Source of the DNA: Bagarius yarrelli
Lineage: Eukaryota > Chordata > Actinopteri > Siluriformes > Sisoridae
Assembly: GCA_005784505.1 (NCBI GenBank)
Contig: VCAZ01000040.1
Coordinates: forward strand, 1,650,501-1,714,500
Direction of reading: 5' to 3'
DNA: 64,000 bases
The notes under the pieces are model-generated. The model saw nothing but the letters and a program-made list of their open reading frames with translations. It did not search any database and had not been told where the DNA came from. The position numbers and the translations under genes were made by a program. Positions 11,218 to 23,788 of this stretch are shown one piece after another (the first letter of the stretch is position 1; every line of letters begins with the position of its first letter).

Positions 11218-14200
11218 CAATTAAAAAATATTGAATTTACTATGCAAACAGTCTGCCAATGAATGTTAGTTATATAACCAAGTACACTCCGTGTTTAAAT
11301 GTAAAAATTAAAGCCCTGTTATTACCAAAACTAATTTGCATACTTCACTTTCATTCTCTCTTCCTCACTCCCACACACACCTGGTCAGCTGATCACGCTA
11401 GTCGCTCTAATTGTATTAGTTTGATGTAAAGACTGTTTTGTGTTTGTGTGTGTGTGTGTGTGTGTGAAACACAAGTGCTTAAAATGAGACAATGGTATGG
11501 TTAGGGGAAGTAATTGTGCAACACGTGTACCCACAACTTATTGCACACCTAAACAGTTGTTAAATTTGTTAAAAATCAAGCTAAAAAAAGCATTTTGTAT
11601 GAAATTCCTGTGTTTATAAGCAAAGGCTAACTATGTTGCCTATTTTTGGACTCTGAGTTACCCGAGCTAGTGTGTCAATATTTTTTGATGAAAACCAACA
11701 GCTATTTCACAACCTTAATATCCCTCAAATAATCCAGCATTTAAACACCATCCTGTCTGATGGAAAATGATTGATCACAGTTTGGCTTATCAGCGTCTGC
11801 TTCTCTCATGTTGTTGCTCACTCAGTGTGGGTTTTTTTTTTTTTGCTGATGACTTCGCCCTGAGCAACTCAGTACTTGTGCTGATGTCTCTATTTTGGAG
11901 ATAAGCCTCTATCAGGAGCTTGTGAAATGTTGGATATTCTTTGACACCCTCGTTCTATTCTTAAAGACTCTTTCTGACATCATGCTACCTATCTTTCCTC
12001 CACGTCTCTGTTGACTGTACATATGGGTTGCCTTATAAAGCTGCTTGCCTTAAGGCATTTCTACCAGAGCTTAAACATCTACCCTTTAAAAATAGACGGA
12101 TCTGTGGGGATTCCAAGATTATAGTGTCCTTCCCTCCTTCTTTTTTTCCCCCTCTGTAATTGTTTAGACACACACACACACACACTCTCCTCCAGTAACT
12201 TATATTACCCCTACCCTAAACTACAGCATAGAATAAGCTGTCATTATTGTGGAAAAGATTCAGGCATGTTGAAATGAATGTTTTGTAAAAAAAAAGCTTA
12301 ATTCTACAATTATCTTACTGGAAGGCTTAGCTCGACCTTTCACAAACACACACGCAGCCCATGTATTTAATGTTTAACTTGCACAACAGAACACAAAAGC
12401 CAAACGCTTTAGAAGAAACTAATTATTATTACTTTTTTAAACATTTAAATAAATTTTGTTTCCCTAGCATGTTTGTATAGGTCCACTGATCAGCTAAAAA
12501 ACTAAACAATTTTGAAGTAAAGCCAGACAAGACACTATCACTAATTTAATAAAATTTAGGGCTGCTAATTTAATACAGCAAATTAGTTTTAGAAAAAAGT
12601 ACTGTGTATTCTAAAGAATAGCCAGATAATAAATGGCTCCTGAGAAACAATAGGATGATTATGCACTAACAGAATTTGTTTCCCCACAGCAGTGCTCACA
12701 TTGCTTAGACTTAATAACCAGGACTTAATATGATGTGGTTATGACATAACTTAAAGACCCTTGTTTATTTGCTGACTTTACTTGTTCCATCTATGTGGGT
12801 TTAGTCTGAATGTGTTCTGGAACCACACAACCTTTTTCCTTTGCATGTTTTTTTTCCTGACCTGATATACACATGTATACATATAGTTTGTTAGTTCCAA
12901 CAGCAGACAGTATGGTACAGTAATAAATATGTGTGTTGCCTCCACAGTACTAATGCTAAACTTGGTTACACTTCCTCTAGATGAAACTAGAAATAGCTTC
13001 GGCCAAAAGCCGTCAACTGAGGAAACATAGCTTAATGCTATTCAAATGTAGTGTAGTTCCTCTTTTTAATCGTAGTTTTTACAGTCTCATCAATTTTTCT
13101 TTGTTTATGCCTGCATATGTTTATTCTCCCCATTTTAAATACAAAATAATTGTGTCTCAGTCCAACAATTCAAACAAATACAACAATAAGCATATTTTGC
13201 TACTGATGTTAGCAATATATATATATATTTTTTTAGGTTTCTCCTCTTAAAGGTATACACTGTAGACTGATTTGGCAACTCTAGGGTAAGAATCTGTAGT
13301 GTGTGAATGTGTTTGTGATTGTGCATTCTGTGTTGGCAGTCTGTCCAGTATTTTTTCTGCCAAGTGCCTAGAATCCAGACTCCAGACTCTTTCTCTTGAA
13401 AAGTGATGCACAAAATGGTTAGGGGAAAGTTCTTACTAAGGCGTTCACATTTATTAATTAGGCATATGATTGCAAGTTTTTGACAAATCTGTGATCGGTG
13501 TATCCAAACACATTTATTGTGCACCTTTTTTAGCCACAAGCGAGGAGCTGTAGTACCTGCAGCGCCCTACTTCCAACTTGAGTATGTGCACAGAGTGAAG
13601 CAGCATGATTTTGCCTGGAGTTTGTAGCAGGACTTTTTTTAATGCTCCATTGTGAGCTCAACTTATGTTAGAGGCCTATAATGCGACTGCATAAATCATA
13701 AATTCATGTTGCTACACAGTTAAACACCACTGAAAGAACACGAAATATGGATTTCCTTACATACTGTCTGTCTATCTATAATAAAATAATTACTCTGGAG
13801 CATTAATACGGCGCAATTATACAGCAAAGATGTTTATTTGGGTTTCTTGCCTGTAATCTACCAACTATTATGGTCATTATGGTATCTACAGAATCGCTAA
13901 AAGATTCATCCATTATTTCTTATTAGTTATTAAACAAATAACTTTTAAATTAATTTTAATAAATAAAGTGTGTTAATTGTATACTGCAAACAACGTAACC
14001 AAAAAACCAGCTAACATCCCAAAACAGGCACTAAATAATCATAATCGCAATTTTTAATTTGACAGTTAATCGTCATCCAGTTTTCATAATCGCTACAGGT
14101 CTAGTATTTCGTAGAACTCAATCTCTTTATTAAATTGTTTGAGCGTGCTGAACTATACCAAACTGAACTGGGGAAGAAGTGACTAACAGATTCTTGACAA

Positions 14201-16500
14201 TGTTTGTGATGCCTCTTAACAACCAAGGTAAGCAGAAACCTCCTAACTGCTTTGATCTGGATGCTTTGCTGCTCGGGAAATCTGAACAACTCTGTTGTGA
14301 AACACAGTTGCAGCCGAGCATGACTAATGATACACTCACCTATTGTCATGTTTATTTGTGTTATCAGTTACTTTGTGCTGGTTGACCCTATTAACTAACC
14401 GGTGTGTGCGGGTGAGTGTGTTTTTTAAATAGATACAATGTCTGTATTTGCCTGTAACCACCTTTCAGATTCATTGACATGTACAGTTATTCAGATGTGA
14501 GCCATCTGTTGCTGATTCTCCTACACTGTGTCTGATTTACCCTCTTCCTGCTTTGCTCAGTGTTTGTATGACTAAGCATTTCTATTTCCTGGACTAATGA
14601 GTATTCCCCTGTTGCTGATTTAGTACGAAAGCCTTTTTACATTGCTTGTCTAGAGATATAAGGGGGGATGCCCATGTGCAAAACAGTCTGGTGATCAGAC
14701 AAGGTGTGTGTGTTAGAGCCTAGAGCGTGGTCTGTGATCTTCTGTATGGAGGATGGATTTGAGCAGTAATCCTCCACCCAGAATCCTTTTTTTTAATCCC
14801 TCTATTCAAAAATCCTCCCATTCCTGTACTGTTCAAATGAATAACTCAGTTTAAAGGCAGCAGGCACTGTCAAGCTCCTGCTTTAGGACTGGCTATAAAC
14901 ATCTCGGCAAGATGAAATTACAACCAGGGTGTTAGAAGTTTGGAGTTCAGGGGTCAGTAAGGCTTCACCTCCTACATTGAACTTGATAGCAAGATAGATG
15001 GTGAACAAATAAATGATGAAAGTGTCCAAAGTGCCCTGCTGCTAAGGCACTCATTAATTTTCCGCATCTGTCATTTTGTTATGATATTTCCTTAAAACGT
15101 AGTGTATGTTCGGCCGATCTGTGAAACATCAGGGACCTTTTGTTGTTTCTGTCTTGACACAAGTGGAAAAAGGAAGCTGCCAGACAGAGCTCAAGAGCTC
15201 GGACAGAATTACAGACGTTCTCATTGATATCTGTTACCGTAGCCGTGGGTATCTGTGATTTGTTCCTATTGTGTGTCAGATATAAGCCTCTGGTAATGCC
15301 GGTGTGGGTTTCAGTGGCTACAAGGACGAAGAGGAGCATAAAAACATTACCTGTACCTGACACACCTGAGAAGATTTAATGCTGTGTTAAACTGGTTACC
15401 TGCTTTGCATCTGCTTGACAGAGTCGGTATGTGATTAAGCCTATACCGAATTGGTAATAATGTTTTTGAAACCAAATTTAAATTTGTCTAAATTATAAGA
15501 TGTTTTGGTTTGGTAAGAGTGATGTTGCTGTATAACATCTGGTTAAATCATGCTTAGAATTATTAAAATAGTTCAAAGCTGGGGTATATAGAGGTCCATT
15601 GGTCCCCTGAATGACTAATGTTCTTGCTCTCTCTGTCTCCGTTATTCTCTCTCTCTTTCTCTCTCTTTTATAATGGTGATTGTTACTATGCAGCAGCAAT
15701 TATTTTGTTATAGTGATTAATTATTATGATCAATGCATGATCATTGAAAAGGTAGAAAAATTACCTTATTCTTTTTGTTGTACTGGTTGAAGTTAATCTA
15801 CATAATTCCTTCATAAAATCCTTTCAGGATAAAGTTTTAAATTATGTTACATGTACACAAAATATACACTAAAAGTTTAAGCTATGTTTTAAGGATTTTT
15901 CCTGTTGGTATTAACAAAAATGTGAGAATTCCCTTTTTTAATTAATTCAATTTAAATCAGTGCAAATATATATATATATAATTTTTTTTTTTTTGCATTT
16001 ACTGCTTTGTTTTTACACACATGATCCCTATTTAGACATAATCCTGCTCTATACTGATTAAATGACCAGGTTTATGGTGTGTGTGAGCAGTTTTCCAGAA
16101 ATGGAATTGACTGGAAAAGCACAGGAATTGTAAAACACACACACATATATATGCACTTCATTTAGTCAGGTAAGTCCTTAGAGAGTCCAGGACAGGATAT
16201 CCTTTTAGCAACACTGCAAGTGTATTGTTTTTATAATTTTTCCCCAACAACTTTGATGAAGCTGTCTAAGCCTGTTATATATCACTTCCTTAACAGTAAG
16301 CACAGGAAGTGATTGCTGGGCACTGTTTTGGGAAATAACTTTTCAGGCATGGAGAATAGGAAAACCTTATTCTATGAAAATCTAGATGGTGTGCACTTCT
16401 TAGGCAGGAAAATATGTACAGGAAAAAGTGGTGATTTGGACACATGTTGTTGTTGTAGTACCTCCTGTCATGTGCCTACTGGGAAGTGGCCTTCCTGCAT
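11218..16500. other. Intergenic, no gene seen
   Basis: No coding exon recognised. It contains a (TG)n microsatellite at 11445-11466, a (CA)n run near 12171-12185 and AT runs at 13216-13228 and 15967-15981. Around 13990-14100 is a fragment resembling a fish repeat with 'ataatcgcaattttt' and 'aatcgtcatccagtttt'. The 134-codon minus-strand frame at 13135-13539 has no domain signature. Upstream regulatory elements of fam110a may lie here but cannot be pointed to. Confidence 0.45.
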
Positions 16501-16509
16501 GTAAGTGAG

Positions 16510-16700
16510 CAGACAAGCTGATTGGACAGGATGGGTGGAGCCGAGAAGAGCAAAAGGAGGAGTATTTGAGTTCTCTCCTCAGTTGCATGCTTAACTCTCC
16601 CACACGAGTGTCGGTGCTCCAGTGCAACGCGACTAACACTCTCTGCTCTTGAAAGGACATTACTTCTGCGGTCTCAGCCGGCAGCTTTTCACACTTTCTT
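16510..16700 (+). promoter_or_regulatory. fam110a: Probable fam110a promoter and non-coding first exon
   Basis: An inverted CCAAT (ATTGG, 16521-16525) and a GC-rich 'gggtggagccgag' precede a CpG-containing segment that ends in a consensus donor, TTTG|GTAAGT, with the exon boundary at 16700/16701. The next strong acceptor on this strand lies directly ahead of the fam110a 5'UTR at 22081-22082. This fits a non-coding exon of about 100 bp spliced across a 5.4 kb intron. Start-site position is a guess; no RNA evidence is available. Confidence 0.5.
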
Positions 16701-17185
16701 TGGTAAGTTGCAGTACAGAAAATAGAGTGACTAGGTTAAAAGCAAATGTCTGGTGTAGTTGATGTAAAAGTGCCAGCTTGCCTTGACTCACTGTAAAAAG
16801 TTTTTTTTTTAATAGATAGCACTGTATGTTTAACAATTAATTTTGGAAAACACTTTAAGCAGTGAAAGAATCAACCTACCTTTCTGCACTGATGTAGAAA
16901 TCCATAGAATACACGGATGTTTCTGTAAACAACACTGTTTGCAAATTGTTAATAAGTGAGATTGTTGAAGGCTGTGTAAGTGCTTGATGTACCTAAGCTA
17001 TTGTCTAAGCTATTGCTAATTAAGCTGTACTTTACACAAAGTGACAAAAGCTACCGTCCCTCCTTGGATCACAGTAGTGTGTCATTGCCTTTTTCTTGCA
17101 TGGATTTTTTTTTTTTTTTTTTGCAGAGATTAGATTTTTCTTATCGAAATGCGTTGTACACTTCTAAAAACTTTCTTGACTGTGT

Positions 17186-17310
17186 AGCAGGGCTGCACAA
17201 GATATCGCTTCAGCGTCGGAAAATCGCACAGTGTGCATCTGCAATAATCCCATCGCAGGATGTGCAACATGCTTGTGATTTGCGGATTGACTGCATAGTT
17301 AAATCATAAA
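17186..17310. repeat. Fragment of a dispersed fish repeat (possible hAT-type)
   Basis: The segment starting 'gggctgcacaagatatcgct', with 'cagtgtgcatctgcaataat' and 'cccatcgcaggatgtgcaa', resembles a common non-autonomous fish repeat that begins GGCTGCACGATATATCG. It lies in fam110a intron 1. Class assignment is from memory and tentative. Confidence 0.45.
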
Positions 17311-20189
17311 GTGAAAGTTTAGCATTTGCACATTGTATTATGGTCTGTTACTGTGTAAACATTTTAAGCAAGTTTGAAGCATTTAGAAACAATTACATTT
17401 GTAGCTTTGACAATTGTTTTGTCAATAATGTATATGGTGAAGACTATACCGTGCAATTTTACATCTGATTATTTAATTTCTGAATCTCCAGAAAAACATA
17501 AAGCACTGTTTTTCTTTAACATCTTTCTTATTGTATTTATGATTATAGTTTTTGCAGATGCACTACCTTACAAAATCACCACAATTATTCTAAAATAATG
17601 TATTTCCAACAAATAGAGCCCGGATTTAATAGTTGACAGACGTTTGGGTAATTGAAAAATTGTATCTTTTTTATAGTTAAAGTTTTACTTTGACTGGGTG
17701 TGTTCACGTGTGTTTTGCAGACACTTTGTAGGAAAGAGTGGCTGGCTTGAGATGACACCGTAGATTAGGAAGATAGATGGCTAACGATGACCGTAGTCTG
17801 AAATAGATAAAAAAGACCACACTCTGAGACTGCAGTGATGTCACTGGGGTGCTTACAACACCACGTAGTCATGATTACACTCTATAAAAGGATGTGTGTC
17901 AGTATGTATGAAGTATGCATGAACTCTTTTCCCCACTCATGACATCGTAAAAAATATATATTTCCTGAGGCTTATTTCTAGATACTTCAAGTATAGGATG
18001 GTGACGCAAACAGTTAAGCAACACAGTTCGTTTCATTTCAATTATCATTGCTGTGTTAAGAGCTTGTATGTAGCCCTTAAAGAGACCACATTTAGAAATA
18101 ACGCCATAGTTGTGTATTATAACTAATTGAATGATTAGACCATTTATCTGCTGCCCTGCTTAATCAACACATTGCTTTAGATACTGTCATAGTTTTGCAG
18201 TCATGCATGTTTTCCACTGAGGTGATAATGCAACTGTACTGAAGCTGTTAGTTTATAGTTTCGATAGTCCCCAGGCCCCCCTGTGACGTGGCCTGAAAAA
18301 GGTCCCTGGAGAACATCTTGATTTGCAACATTACTAACAGTGTTCTGATGGATCATGCATCTGTCTGATCGGTTTAGTCTTTTTCTGTGTGCTTTTAGGT
18401 AAGGTTACTGATGAAGAATGACACCCTGATAGATTTAACCTTATAGACCCTGAATCAGATGGCTTTATCTCTGAAAGCCTGGCAGCATGTGATAATAGAG
18501 AATGGGGAACATGAGAGGAATGTGCAGTCGTGGGAAGGGCTTCGGGCTAGCTCATATCTGCACAGTCAAAGACAAGTGAAGGCTTAACTTGTCCTACTTA
18601 TTAGAAGCTGATTTATAGGATTTTTGGGGGTTTTTTTTACTTATTCTGTATTTCTGGATTAGGTGGCTAATATGCACATATGCCAAACTAAATTTTTGCT
18701 TGGTACGTGGGAGTGTTGGACCACCTGCTCTTATTTGTTTATCTTATGAAAGTCTGATAAGAAAAGGGTGTGTATAGATAGAGGATCCCGCTAAATGTGC
18801 TTTTTCAGTGATCAGCAATTGTTGCCAAATGGATAGAAGATCAAACATGGTGTTTGTGTTCTGCATTCAAAGATGAATGGGAAGTGATGTTGGGATAATT
18901 CTTTCCTTTATTGCAGGATGCGTGTAAAATTATGAATATTGTGAAAATCCTGAAGGCTTAGTGGGCTGTTGTGGGGGGAGGGGGGGGGCTTTACACTGTT
19001 ACAGCTTCTTGAATACAGGGCCATTAGAGTGCCAAAGTTTACTTTGTCCTGCTGTTAGTAGAAGAAGTTGTCCTATTGTACTGGTGCTGCATGTAAAAAG
19101 GGCCGTTTACTGATAAAGAGACTGTAGTAGAGATGTGTAAAGTTATCTGTTTGCCTGCTTGAGGCACCAGGCATTGGTTACTGTCTGTATGTGTATGTGT
19201 GTTCCATCTAAGACATTAACCCGTCCTTCAACCAGCACAATAAAAGCCGAAAAGCTTCCCAAAGGAAACCTAACCAAGCCTGACACTCTAGTTCATGCTT
19301 AATGTTACAGTTTTAGCTCTCTTCACAGATCAATCTTAATTTCCAGGTAATGGTAATGTATTTTAGCACCTTCATGTGTCAATTCATTAAATATTTTGTC
19401 CCCCATGTGTAGTCAACCTGGCTTTCTTTTACACATGCTTTTTGTTTCTTAAAATTGCCCAAAAAAAGAGAAATAAATAAAATAAATATAAAAAATAACG
19501 TTTCTCCTGAAGGAGAAGGAAAGTGGGGCCTGAAGAATGTAGTCATCAGCGGTTTGCTGGATGTGCTCTGTGTCTCCCAGCATGAGGGAGTTTTGTTTGT
19601 TTTACTCTGAGCTTAATAGGGAGAAATGAGCCAATTCCTGAGCTCCAGTCCACGTCACTGTCAGGTCCAGATAATTTCTGAGTTGTGGCCCACTAAAATA
19701 TTTTTACTCCTTGTCATAGAAGTCTTTATATCGAGGAATTCCTTAACAAAAAAAAAACACAAGCTGGTGCCCAGCTGGCCTGTTTTGCTTTCATTTTTTT
19801 CGTAACTTTGTTATTGTTGTTCCACTGTCTCATATTATGTCTGGCTTGTAAAACATAATATCTCCTCTTACCCAAACCCCTTGTAATTACAGCATGTACT
19901 TTCGCTCTGCTGGAATTTGTATGGTCATTTTTTCCATTTGCTGGATGATGACTGCTGAGGTTGACCGATGGTATCAAACTGTTTTTTGTTGCTTCTTTCA
20001 GGCCATGTAGTGTATCCAGTTCAGATTACAGCAATAAAACCGTTTCATTAATGTAAATCAGCAGTCCGGATTTTACAAACAAAGCTCATGTATTACAAAT
20101 GTTTTGGCCTTTTATAATAATGGATCTATTCCTTGAAAACATATATTGTAGACCCAAATTCAAATATTCAATGGTACTGTAGATCAGGT

Positions 20190-20450
20190 TTTAGTTAAGG
20201 GTGTATTCACACTTGTCATTCGGGATGTTAGTTTTATTTGGTCTGGACCAAAAAGAAATCTGATACATTTGGCCTTTGGGCTTAGCGTTCACATTCAGAC
20301 CCATCATTTTAGCGGTCTCGGTCCACTTGCTTGGTGCGCACCAGGGTTTAGATAGCAGCCCTCACACCCACTCAAATGAACCATACAAAGCGAGCAGTCA
20401 CTTCAGAGTTCATTTTAATCTAACCAAAGAGATTGTACATGATGTGTGCA
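20190..20450. repeat. Possible MITE remnant in fam110a intron 1
   Basis: The phrases 'gtgtattcacacttgtcatt', 'tttggtctggaccaaa' and 'cagcggtcacttcag'-like wording are typical of non-autonomous DNA repeats of fish introns. No terminal repeat pair or target duplication could be fixed, so the limits are approximate. Confidence 0.35.
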
Positions 20451-21201
20451 TTTACATAGGTGTTTACTGGCTGAATGGCTATTGCAACTACTTTAGGAAT
20501 TTGTTGAAGTAGGTTACTATTGTTTGGTAAATATTTGACAATGGAGAATTTGCATTTGAAAAAGTCTAATTGGAATTTTGCACACTAATTGTTATGTATT
20601 CTAGATAGTGCTCCAGTCCTTTTTATATCTCAATCTATTCAGTCTTTTATAAAAAAAAGTTCAACTTGCTCTGTGACATCATGGACACTTCCGCACAGCC
20701 CAGTTTATTCCTCTATATTCGAGTCTGGTCTTGCCTGCCTCATTATAATGCCAGAGTCTTTACCTGTGTCTCTAATGCTTTTGGCTCTTAGAGCAGTGAT
20801 TTAAAGGTACATATTGCACAAGAAGGTGTGAATGTTGGGTGTGGGTGTGACTCTGTATGTGTTTGGGTCAGTGAATTTGAAAGAAAACAGGAAGATAGAT
20901 GAAAATATCAACAAAGCTAAAATATACACATTTTATGCCACAATTTAAAAGCATATGGACTAATTTGGTTTTATATTGAGGGATGTTGGATCTTTTACTG
21001 TGATTCCCCTATGATAATGGTCATGAAATACTGGGAGTATGATCAAGGGTGTCAAGGTGCTGAGTTCCTTTCGATAGGAGTTGGTAATTGCATGTTTGGG
21101 TCTCAGCAGTTCTGGCCTGCCTGGAGCCTCAGAAAATGCTCCTTCTATTTAAAGCCCTGCCACTGAGAGACAGCTAAACATATTTAAGTGTATATGTAAA
21201 T

Positions 21202-21408
21202 CAGCTTACATTTACACCACAGCTTACATTTACACCATTTGGCAGACGCCCTTATCCAGCGTGACTTACATTTATCCCTTTTATACAACTGAGCAATTAG
21301 GGGTTAAGGACCTGGCTCAGGGACCCAAAGGTGGTAGCTTGGAGCTGGAAATCTAACCCACAACCTTCGGGTTGGTAGTCCAACACCTTAACCATGAGCC
21401 GCCACCAG
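21202..21408 (-). mobile_element. tRNA-derived SINE, family B, copy 2 (fam110a intron 1)
   Basis: Plus strand runs tail-first ('catttggcagacgccctta' from 21235), central block 'ggttaaggacctggctcagg', then head 'caacaccttaaccatgagcc'. On the minus strand this gives box A (GGCTCATGGTTAAGGTGT) and box B (GGTTGTGGGTTAGATTTCC). At the tail side the phrase 'cagcttacatttacacca' occurs twice in a row (21202-21219 and 21220-21237), a micro-duplication. Confidence 0.87.
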
Positions 21409-21884
21409 TTATTTTAAACTGTTTTAATAGATTATTTACTTCCACTGTTGTTGATGTCCAAAAGTATATTTCATAAACTGAACACAAGTTCAGTTTCTAT
21501 TAAAAAAACTGTTAGCTTTGTACTGTGGTACAATTCCACAATTATGTAACGAAAGGGGAAAAAAGGTAATTGTAAGCAAATTGATTATAGAAAAATCATG
21601 AAATTATAAGGGTGAGGCTTTTTGCAGTTCCGGAAATGTACTAGAACTGAGTTGTTGTTTGAGATTCAATTGTTTGCCTTTTATTTTAATTCAGGATAAA
21701 AGATTGCAGCTGTTCTCTCGCTTCTTTCCCCACTTTTTTTTTGTTGTCTTTGAAAGTATTTCATTTGAATGAAAATTCAGTAGGCGTGTTTGTTGTGAGT
21801 GGGGGTGTGGGTGTGACAATAGTCTCAGCCTGGGATGTTAGCCAACTGGAGACTAAATCTGTCTCCCCCTCCTTCTTCCTTTTC

Positions 21885-22082
21885 TCTTATTGGATGCTTG
21901 CTCAAACAGCATCTGGAGGCTCTAGAAGTGGAGTAGGAGGGGCCAAGCAGTGCATTAAAACGGAGTATCTGTCCTATTTACTCTTCACTGCATGTGTGGA
22001 ACTGAGGCAATGAGAACAGAACTTTTATTCATTTCCTCCTCATTCTGAACATGCTATTTCTTTTTTCTTTTTTTCTTTTTAG
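21885..22082 (+). promoter_or_regulatory. fam110a: Possible internal fam110a promoter, then splice acceptor
   Basis: ATTGG at 21889-21893, a G-rich 'gtaggaggggccaag' and an AT-rich 'cattaaaac' precede the second exon. The order of short motifs (ATTGG, GTGGAG, GGAGTAT, GCATG) parallels that at 16521-16589, which hints at an alternative promoter. From about 22055 a long pyrimidine tract ends in the acceptor CTTTTTAG|GAGG, with the exon starting at 22083. The acceptor is convincing; the promoter idea is weak. Confidence 0.4.
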
Positions 22083-22495
22083 GAGGCCTCAGTCTAAAAA
22101 CAGGAACTTCTAAATCTTCGGGGGATTGCATGGGACATCAATCATTTATGCCTATTTGAGAAAGGGAATAAGATCCAGCATTTCTTCAGCAGTGACTTTT
22201 CTTTCTGCACCCACTAGTGGATTACTTTCAGACTGATCGCAACCTCTGGTGACCCTCTTTAACAAGTCTTCATTCAGTGAGCAGAACGAGAAAGGGCGAG
22301 GATAAAGACGAGAGGTGACACAAAAAGGAGCAAATAACAACAGTAGGAGCAGATCACTTGAGTCAGACCAGGGAAAAAAAGACTTTTCTCTCCAAAGCCT
22401 GGACATTTGGAAGCACTTGGGGTATGAACCATTAGCCTCTGTTGCACCTGTCTTTGAATTGCTTCCTACATCACATTCACTGACCTAAACTCATT

Positions 22496-23788
22496 ATGCC
22501 TGTGGAGACTCTTCGTCCCTCAGATGGCCGTTTGGCTGGAACACCTTTTACCTCAGCCATGCCTCTTAGAATCCTAAACAAAGGCCCAGACTATTTCCGC
22601 AGGGTTCCCGAGACTGGTGTTCGCAAGCTGAGTGCGGTCGAGCGTCTGGAGGCTGACAAAGCCAAGTATGTGAAGAGCCAGCAAGTAGCTCTTACCAGGC
22701 AGGAGCCCATCAAGCCCCCAGTTATTCGTAAACCACTGATGTCTCCAGCCATGATACTGCACACACCTCCAGCCAGGAAAGTCCCCCGCAGACCCTCAGA
22801 CAGCGAAAACTGGGGACAAGGGCCATGTAGAGCAACACCACTCAATCTGGATGCCCTAAACAACCTCATTAACATTTCTGATGGGCCCCAACCCTCGTCT
22901 CCTGTCTCTAACTCTCCCTCTCCCTCAGCCATGTCAGGGCAGTCGGCAGAACCTCATGGAAATCATTCTCTGTTGAAGTCTTCTTCCTCCTGCCATTCCT
23001 TTTCTATCAACAACCACCATCAGCCCTTTTCTCTTGCTTCTCCTATTCAGGAGCCGAGCCACAGGCCCCCACCTGTGCCAGCGAGAGTTCACAGACTCCA
23101 TGTACAGGGCAATTACAGCAGCCCAAATTCTGTGACAGTGCGCCGAGTCGATGTGCGGCCACAAGCGGAAATTAGGAAGCCCCAAAGGATGCATCTACAG
23201 ACTCAGTCCAAACCTCCACAGCTCCAGCCTAAACCCAGACAGACACCACAACCACAGGCCCCACCCCCATCCACACCATCTTTTAAATCCCCACCTCTTC
23301 CCTCACAATCTCTATCGCCCTCCTGCCTAACCTCCAGCCCCCTGTTGCTAAGAGCAGGCATGCTCCCCCCAGCCTCACCAGCCTGTACCCGCTTGTCATC
23401 TGCAAGTTCACGGGGCTCAACACGCAGGCGCCCCTCACTGCACCGTTCCAAATCAGACCTGAGTGACAGATATGCGCGAGCGAATGCTGACCTAGAGCGC
23501 TTCTTTAATTACTGTGGCTTAGAACCCAATGAATTGGAGGGTATGGGCATGGAGCATTTTGGACGTGCCAGTTCTGATATCATCTCCATTTCAAAGCTTC
23601 GCAGCGTCAGCACACCCAGCTCCGAGTGTGGAGATGAAGACCGTGCATATAGAGAGGATGAAGATGATGAAGACAATAACCCTGCAAGGCGCAGTGAACG
23701 TGTTCCCTATGGCATCTCGGTCATCGAGAGAAATGCACGTGTCATCAAGTGGCTCTATGGGATCCGGCAAGCTGTTTCCAATGTATAG
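22496..23788 (+). CDS. fam110a: FAM110A, centrosome/spindle-associated protein
   Basis: Single-exon CDS of 430 codons. The N-terminal family domain has 'LRILNKGPDYFRR' (residues 24-36) and 'SAVERLEADKAKYVK' (46-60). The C-terminal domain has 'HRSKSDLSDRYARANADLE' (316-334), 'RFFNYCGLEPNELEG', 'RASSDIIS' and the final 'VPYGISVIERNARVIKWLYG'. Between lies a Pro/Ser/Gln-rich, probably disordered linker, which makes the protein longer than mammalian FAM110A (about 295 aa). 'VRRVDVRP' and 'TRQEPIKP' match FAM110A better than FAM110B or C. An acidic run (EDEDDEDN) precedes the last block. Family members associate with centrosomes and microtubules and affect cell-cycle progression; this is family knowledge. 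The start is the first in-frame ATG after the acceptor at 22082 and encodes the conserved MPVETL opening. The 5'UTR holds two short uORFs (22130 and 22424). Linkage to nsfl1c supports the A paralogue. Confidence 0.93.
   Translation: MPVETLRPSDGRLAGTPFTSAMPLRILNKGPDYFRRVPETGVRKLSAVERLEADKAKYVKSQQVALTRQEPIKPPVIRKPLMSPAMILHTPPARKVPRRPSDSENWGQGPCRATPLNLDALNNLINISDGPQPSSPVSNSPSPSAMSGQSAEPHGNHSLLKSSSSCHSFSINNHHQPFSLASPIQEPSHRPPPVPARVHRLHVQGNYSSPNSVTVRRVDVRPQAEIRKPQRMHLQTQSKPPQLQPKPRQTPQPQAPPPSTPSFKSPPLPSQSLSPSCLTSSPLLLRAGMLPPASPACTRLSSASSRGSTRRRPSLHRSKSDLSDRYARANADLERFFNYCGLEPNELEGMGMEHFGRASSDIISISKLRSVSTPSSECGDEDRAYREDEDDEDNNPARRSERVPYGISVIERNARVIKWLYGIRQAVSNV

Noticed and set aside
13135..13539. 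134-codon minus-strand open frame
   Set aside because: No domain, no splice context and codon use like surrounding AT-rich DNA; long frames of this size occur by chance in 64 kb.
22591..22932. Antisense open frames over fam110a (also 22934-23194 and 23203-23451)
   Set aside because: Shadows of the fam110a coding frame in GC-richer sequence.
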